From Batillaria attramentaria (Eukaryota > Mollusca > Gastropoda > Batillariidae): a stretch of 64,000 nt of DNA. The DNA is taken from positions 482,001-546,000 of the forward strand of contig JACVVK020000146.1 of the NCBI GenBank assembly GCA_018292915.2. The letters run 5' to 3'. The notes below the pieces were generated by a model, which saw nothing but the letters and a program-made list of their open reading frames with translations, did no database searches and was not told the DNA's origin. Position numbers and translations under genes: made by a program. This document shows positions 59,091 to 64,000 of this stretch, in pieces. Position 1 is the first letter of the stretch; each line of letters begins with the position of its first letter.

Positions 59091-60118
59091 CAAAAAAGCA
59101 AAAATGAAAAAAAAAGCACCCCCCCCTTAAAACAAAAAACAACGAACACCCCCCTCAAAACAACAACAACAAAACAACAACAAAAACCCACCAAAAAAAC
59201 AACAAAACCAACAACCAAACAACAACAACAAAGCACCACCACCACCAACAAACAACAACAACGAAACATCACAAAAACTTGACACAACAACAATAACATA
59301 AAAACAAACAGAACCAAAGAAATAGCAAAAAAATTATAACTCAGTCCATGTCAGTGAAGGGTGCACAAGTCACACATCGGTTACAAATACCCCAAACCAT
59401 CACTACCTACTGATTCCCTGAACCAGTTTCTCGACTCTCAGTTTAATAACTTATCCAACACGTACTGTTCAGTCACCATTTAGTTTTAACAAAAATACGA
59501 CTGTAATGTTTTAATATTAAGGAAATAAACTGAAAAGAAAACAAGGGAAAAAAACAACAAAAAACATCGTGCACTAAACCGAAGCCGGAAGTAGCGGAGA
59601 GAGAGAGAGGGGGGGGGGGAGGAGGGGGGGGAGTGTAAGGGGGTCGTATACGCGTCCTAGAACCGGTTTTGCCATCACGACCAAGACCACACCGGTGACG
59701 CGGCTAAGCCGCAAATCCAACCGGCTGTCGATCGCAGTGACTGTTTTAGGCCGGAAAAGCGCGACACACATGCGGTGATGCGCAAGAATGCTGCCAGGAA
59801 AGCTAAGAACTGAAATGAATTTGATCATATTGTTATATGCACATATCAGTAAGACTTTCATCTTCCCACCCAAAGCGATTTTATATCGAAAATTTTATTC
59901 ATGTAAGGACACGAGTCATATTTGTTCGACTGCAATGAGACTCGAGAGCTATTTTGCAGTTTAACACGAAGCTGACAAAAAATACCACGTTAATTCCAGT
60001 AGTTTCAAAACAGACACGTATCCGTGATATCTTTGTGACTTGCATCCCAAATTTTGTGACGTAGAATGCTTTAGTGTTTTCGCAATTTAAAAAAATATCA
60101 GAGCAGTGCGAAATCCTC
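56822..60118. other. Ras upstream region, low complexity
   Basis: The Ras 5' UTR and promoter must start here but I cannot place them. From 57700 to 58750 the DNA is rich in CACTGAC and CCGG. From 58860 to 59340 it is built of AAC-type repeats, poly-C and a (CA)n run at 59023-59089. A G-rich run lies at 57508-57530 and near 59606-59640. Confidence 0.5.
59023..59089. repeat. (CA)n microsatellite in AAC-rich block
   Basis: A CA run of about 33 units inside some 480 bp of C/A-only low-complexity sequence. Confidence 0.95.
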
Positions 60119-62338
60119 GGCTAAGAACCGGCCAACCGTCTGGTTTGATGCTGGCTATGAACCTGCTGCCTCCTTGGATATGAACCGGCCAATAGTCCAC
60201 ATTTCTGGCTGAAGAAAAGTTGCGAACAACGAAGGTGTCTGCGGTATTTTTAACAGTTACACGTTTGCATACTGACACGGTCACAACAGGAAATACCAAC
60301 GCAGCATTTAGTTAGACAACTTCAAGGTCATTCCGTACTATCTGAGCTATACATCACTAGCGCCAGTGAATAGACCTGGAAGTCTTAATCTATGATCCCA
60401 TGTAGTTAGGTGACTGTTTCTCATGTGAATGCCAGGGAAACTGTGGAAAACATGTATTCATATAATTATTAGGTTTGGATTTGTTTTGTTTATGGAAAGA
60501 AGACATCGACTTTACCCAGTAACCCCATCCAGAGATTTCTTTTAATGGAAAGGAATAATAAAAGTATTATAACCAACAAACCATCCAAAAAGTGAGAGGA
60601 GGAACACTTACAGTGGTGCGATGAATTTTTTTTATTTTTTTTTATTTCGTGTGAAGATGGAGATGAGAATGAAAATGAGTATGAAAGATGATTTGGAGTT
60701 ATGGCTTCAAATGTATGATTTGTGGTGTGTATCAGTGCGCGTGTGTGTTGGTTAGTGTTTATCAGTGTGAGTGTGTGCTGGTTTGTTAGGTGTCTGTAGA
60801 AGTGGTGTGCGTGGGCATCTGTGTGGGTGTGTGGCTGGGTTTGGAAGTAACGTTTTTTTCTGCAGTGTGGTGAAGGTAAGAGTGGTCTGTGTGTTCTGTC
60901 TGGTGTGGCGTATGTGGATGTTGTGTATGGGTGTCGTGGTTTCAGTGCAGGGTATTTGGGGTGTGATGAGGATGATGTGGGTGCAGATGTGGATGTGGAT
61001 GTGAATGGTGTGTGCGTATAATTATGTAGATGAGGGTGGTTTAGATGCGGATGTGGAAGATGTTGATGTACGTTCAGGTTTGCTTGATGAGGGTGCTTCA
61101 GGTAGGGGTCCAGATGAGGGTGGTTCAGGGTGTGTGTGTGGATGAGGGTGGTGGTTTGGTTGAGAGTGGGGCAGATGTGGATGAGTGTGAGGGTAGTGTA
61201 AGTGTGGATGGGGGTGGTGCAGATGTAGATGTGGTTTGTGTGTGCACAGGTTTAGGTGTGGATGCAGGTGTTTGTGTAGGTGTGGGCATGCGTAAGCGTG
61301 GTGGTAGAGGTGTGTTATTAGTGCATGCGTCAAGTATTGTCATATGTGGTGTCTGTTCCTGTACGTGTGATCATGTGTTTCAATCTGTCCATTATGTTGT
61401 CTGTAAGTGTTGTTGTGTTCAGTAGGGAGTAGACTTGATTGTTGTGGTATGATTGAAGGTCCATTATGCGGTGTATGAGTGCACTTTTGATTCTAAGGTT
61501 GATGTCTGTAAGTAAGTTTTGCATAAAGAAGTGTGTTGCGCCTGGTAGTGTGAGATGTGGTGCATAATTATGTGAGTGTCGCTGGAAGTATGTTGTTGGT
61601 GGTGGTGTTGTGTGAGTGGATGTCAGTGATGAGTTGGTTTAGTTGGTGTGCAATGTAGAAGTGTTGCAGTGCTGTGTCAGTGTCTCTTGTGTATGTGTCC
61701 ATGGGTTTGTCGAATTCTCTGTTAATGATTTCCAATTCCTCTGAAGTGATTGTGTATTGTGTCGTGGTTTGTGTTGCGTGTTCTGTGTTTGTATCTGTGG
61801 TGTGTGTCATGGTGTGTGTTATGGTGTTTGTTGAGTGTTCTGTGTTTGTGTCTGTAGTGTGAGCTGTGGTGTGTGTTGCGGTGTAAGCTGGGGTGTGTTC
61901 CGGTGTTGTGTAGGTTGAAATATTTTCAGGTGATGATGATGAGAAGAGTGAAGATGGATAATTGATATTGATAGATGAGGATGATGTCTGTGGTGTGGTC
62001 ATTTCTGTGGAAAGAAAATAAGTAGTTCAGTAAATATGGTTGTCTTTGTTTCTTTTATCTTAATTGTGAAGCGAGGAGATATGGTTGTGGAAAAAAGGAG
62101 GAGGGGGGGGGGGGAGGGGGTTGAAATTGGAAGGGTAGGGAAATATTTTTTGAAAATAACACTGGTAGGTTATTATCCACTACGTTCCCTGACAGTTTCA
62201 TCTGAAATGGGACACCTAAAACCCCCTTAATCATAATATTCGCATAGGAGAAAAGAAAGGAGAAGCTGGTCGGTTCTTAGCCACGCACAAACCAAATAGA
62301 GGTTGGTTCTTAGCCGGGGCGAGTGCCGGTTCATAACC
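60119..62338. mobile_element. Candidate element bounded by inverted three-copy motif clusters
   Basis: Left cluster: GGCTAAGAACCGGCC (60119), GGCTATGAACC (60153), GGATATGAACCGGCC (60176). Right cluster, inverted: GGTCGGTTCTTAGCC (62268), GGTTGGTTCTTAGCC (62301), GCCGGTTCATAACC (62325). Three copies of one 15-bp word at each end in mirror order suggests subterminal transposase sites. Sharp termini and a target duplication were not found. The minus-strand coding-like stretch lies inside. Confidence 0.4.
61568..62009 (-). CDS. Unidentified Thr/Ser-rich coding-like exon
   Basis: A good acceptor (TTATTTTCTTTCCACAG on the minus strand) precedes an ATG at 62002. The 144-codon frame starts Thr/Ser/His-rich, with several TDTNTEH repeats, and ends in a more ordinary helical part (ELEIINREFDKPMDTYT, LNQLITDIHSHN). 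After its stop at 61568 the +1 frame carries on with similar character (FFMQNLLTDINLRIKSALIH, to 61330), then a His/Pro-rich stretch follows to 61022. A strong GTAAGT donor near 62570 on the same strand could supply a 5' exon. This may be a broken or spliced gene, or a transposon cargo. I recognise no family. Confidence 0.3.
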
Positions 62339-63060
62339 ACAAAATGTTCACTACCAATTTTCTTCTCGAAACTGCGCGCGATGTAAGCCACAAATTGCAA
62401 TAATTTTCTAGGTATGGCCGCAAGACATATTATAAAACTAGGACGTTTTCATAAACTTGACTTTCCTTTCTGTAATTTTATATTATCGCGAATGAAAGTG
62501 AATTTTCTACAGAAAACGAGACTAAATTGTTTCCAACGTGAGTGTACGCGCAAGTAGCACCACAAAAACCACTTACGAGTTGAACAGAGACCTTTTGCGA
62601 CAAGACAGGCCAACCTCAGGTCGAGACAAGCTTTCACGTGTACAGCGCAGATGATTTTCTGAGAGAAGTCGCGTGCGGCCAAGCAACGCTACCGCTCAAC
62701 GCCGCAAGCCGGTCAGAATTGGGATAGCCGCGTCACCGGTGTGAAGACTTGACGTAAGAACCTACGAAAACGGATCCTGAAAAGGCCTTTCGACTCTGTC
62801 AGTATTTTTGCCACGGAAGTCTTTTGTCAGTGTAAATTAATTTATCATTAATTATCACTGGACGGATGTGCATGAAATATGTGAAGACTCACTCTCGGGG
62901 TCTGACGGTGTAACAATGTTTTTTCTTATATTTTTAATTCAGTCTCAAGGTCTCCGGGTGCGATATATATCACGTGTGAAGCTGTGGCGGCCTGGGTGAG
63001 ATTACTGGCGGAGCCAGACCGGCAGAACGCCTCTGTGTGTGTGCGTGCGTGTGTGTGTGC

Positions 63061-63094
<34 letters not shown>

Positions 63095-64000
63095 CAGCGT
63101 CTGCGTGCGTCGTTCGTGCGTGGAAAGTCAATGGGTCATTTGTTTTAATACTCAGCCAGTGGCGGTTAATCACCTCGACTGAGTCAGCATGAGACTGACC
63201 TTGCCACTGCCGGAAATAAACCGATAAAAAGTAAACTGGATTGTCAGTCATCTCAGTCTCCCTCCCAACCCCCAGCCCGGCCCTCCCCCGGCCCTAAATT
63301 TGCCACCGACAGATAATACTGTAGTTGTTGTGCTTGTACGCACAACTTGAACTCGTCCGGTGTCGGAATTTATTGTCCGTCAGTCGAGTCAATCATCAGT
63401 ACTGATCATAGTTGAACTGAAGTGGTGGCCGCACTGCAAACAACTTGAACGATCGGCTAAAGGGCGTGACCCGGCTCTAACCTGACCATCACTGACTGGA
63501 ACAGTCTCAAAGGCAAGGCTGGCCGGGGACTGAGACTTCTGAAAGATGGCGTGGAGCGCCTATGGGTTTTCACTGTGGAACGTAGTCAGTCTGAGCCGGC
63601 GCCATTTCTGAGATGCCAAATTAGTCGTATGCCGGTATGAAATGAACATTGAGAGACACGGGACTGTTTGTTTTGCTCTGCATTCTGCATTAATGCAGCG
63701 GTTCTGCCGTTTTTTGGTGGTTTTTTGTTTGTTTGCAGAAACTGTCAGGGGTTCCATTTAATGTTATTCATTTACATTTTTTGCAGTAATTGTCAGGGGT
63801 TCCATTTAATGTTATTCATTTACATTTTCAAATTCCATTCACTCCCACTCCATTCACTTCCAACTGGGCGTGAATGGTACCTATGAGCCATCGAAGAGGA
63901 GCGAACTCTTCAGCAGTAGAAAACCCGTATTGGTTTTGGTTACCCAAGTCAACCAAGACACGTCAGTTCGAACATGGCAGCATCCCAACGTCGACGCGTC
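62339..64000. other. Gene-free right edge
   Basis: It contains (TG)n near 63030-63093, more CACTGA/CAGTG-rich DNA from 63120 to 63560, and the 48-bp duplication. No gene is seen. Confidence 0.5.
63733..63828. repeat. 48-bp tandem duplication
   Basis: Units 63733-63780 and 63781-63828 share GTCAGGGGTTCCATTTAATG and differ at two bases, so the duplication is recent. Confidence 0.95.

Overview
The window is animal nuclear DNA. Its genes are split by phased introns, it carries a Pol III tRNA gene, it is crowded with short DNA transposons and (CA)n/(GA)n/poly-C tracts, and it holds a complete env-bearing LTR element. Protein content (invertebrate-type Ras with a CKLL tail, a small secreted C-type lectin with a PAN-like tail, ISOC2, an AKR1-type reductase) suggests a spiralian, most likely a mollusc and perhaps a gastropod. 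That placement is inference.

Layout, left to right. (1) 764-836: tRNA-Lys(TTT), minus strand. (2) 960-13934: aldo-keto reductase, plus strand, nine exons visible and the first coding exon missing; its large intron holds a MULE-like MITE, a satellite-bearing inverted-repeat element, a tRNA-SINE and a pogo/Tigger-like element, and one intron is GC-AG. (3) 14603-15136: 5'-truncated LINE reverse transcriptase, minus strand. (4) 16237-20604: complete five-exon secreted lectin behind a TATA box, plus strand. (5) 22715-25522: ISOC2, minus strand, four exons, also with one GC-AG intron. Genes 4 and 5 converge, and their predicted poly(A) signals lie about 40 bp apart. (6) 27462-36485: intact Ty3/gypsy-like endogenous retrovirus, minus strand, with 632-bp LTRs and gag, pol and env. 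(7) 42584-56821: Ras GTPase, minus strand, eight coding exons, complete; its introns hold further MITEs and a 3-kb inverted-repeat element with a roughly 185-bp internal periodicity. (8) 57000-64000: no firm gene; low-complexity DNA, a pair of inverted three-copy motif clusters enclosing a minus-strand coding-like relic, and a 48-bp duplication.

The host genes are separate housekeeping or defence functions and form no operon. The retroelement is the only set of genes that works together: gag, then pol reached by a -1 frameshift signal (GTTAAAC, six-base spacer, perfect 8-bp stem), then env with its own splice acceptor just before the ATG.

The most notable observations are that recoding signal, the 22-A leader directly before the gag ATG, the perfect 28-bp palindrome beside the polypurine tract, the periodic element in the Ras intron, the Penelope-like palindrome with a hammerhead-like core at 17952-18172, and the two GC-AG introns in neighbouring genes. 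All splice sites were read by eye and checked for frame and phase; no database search was possible.
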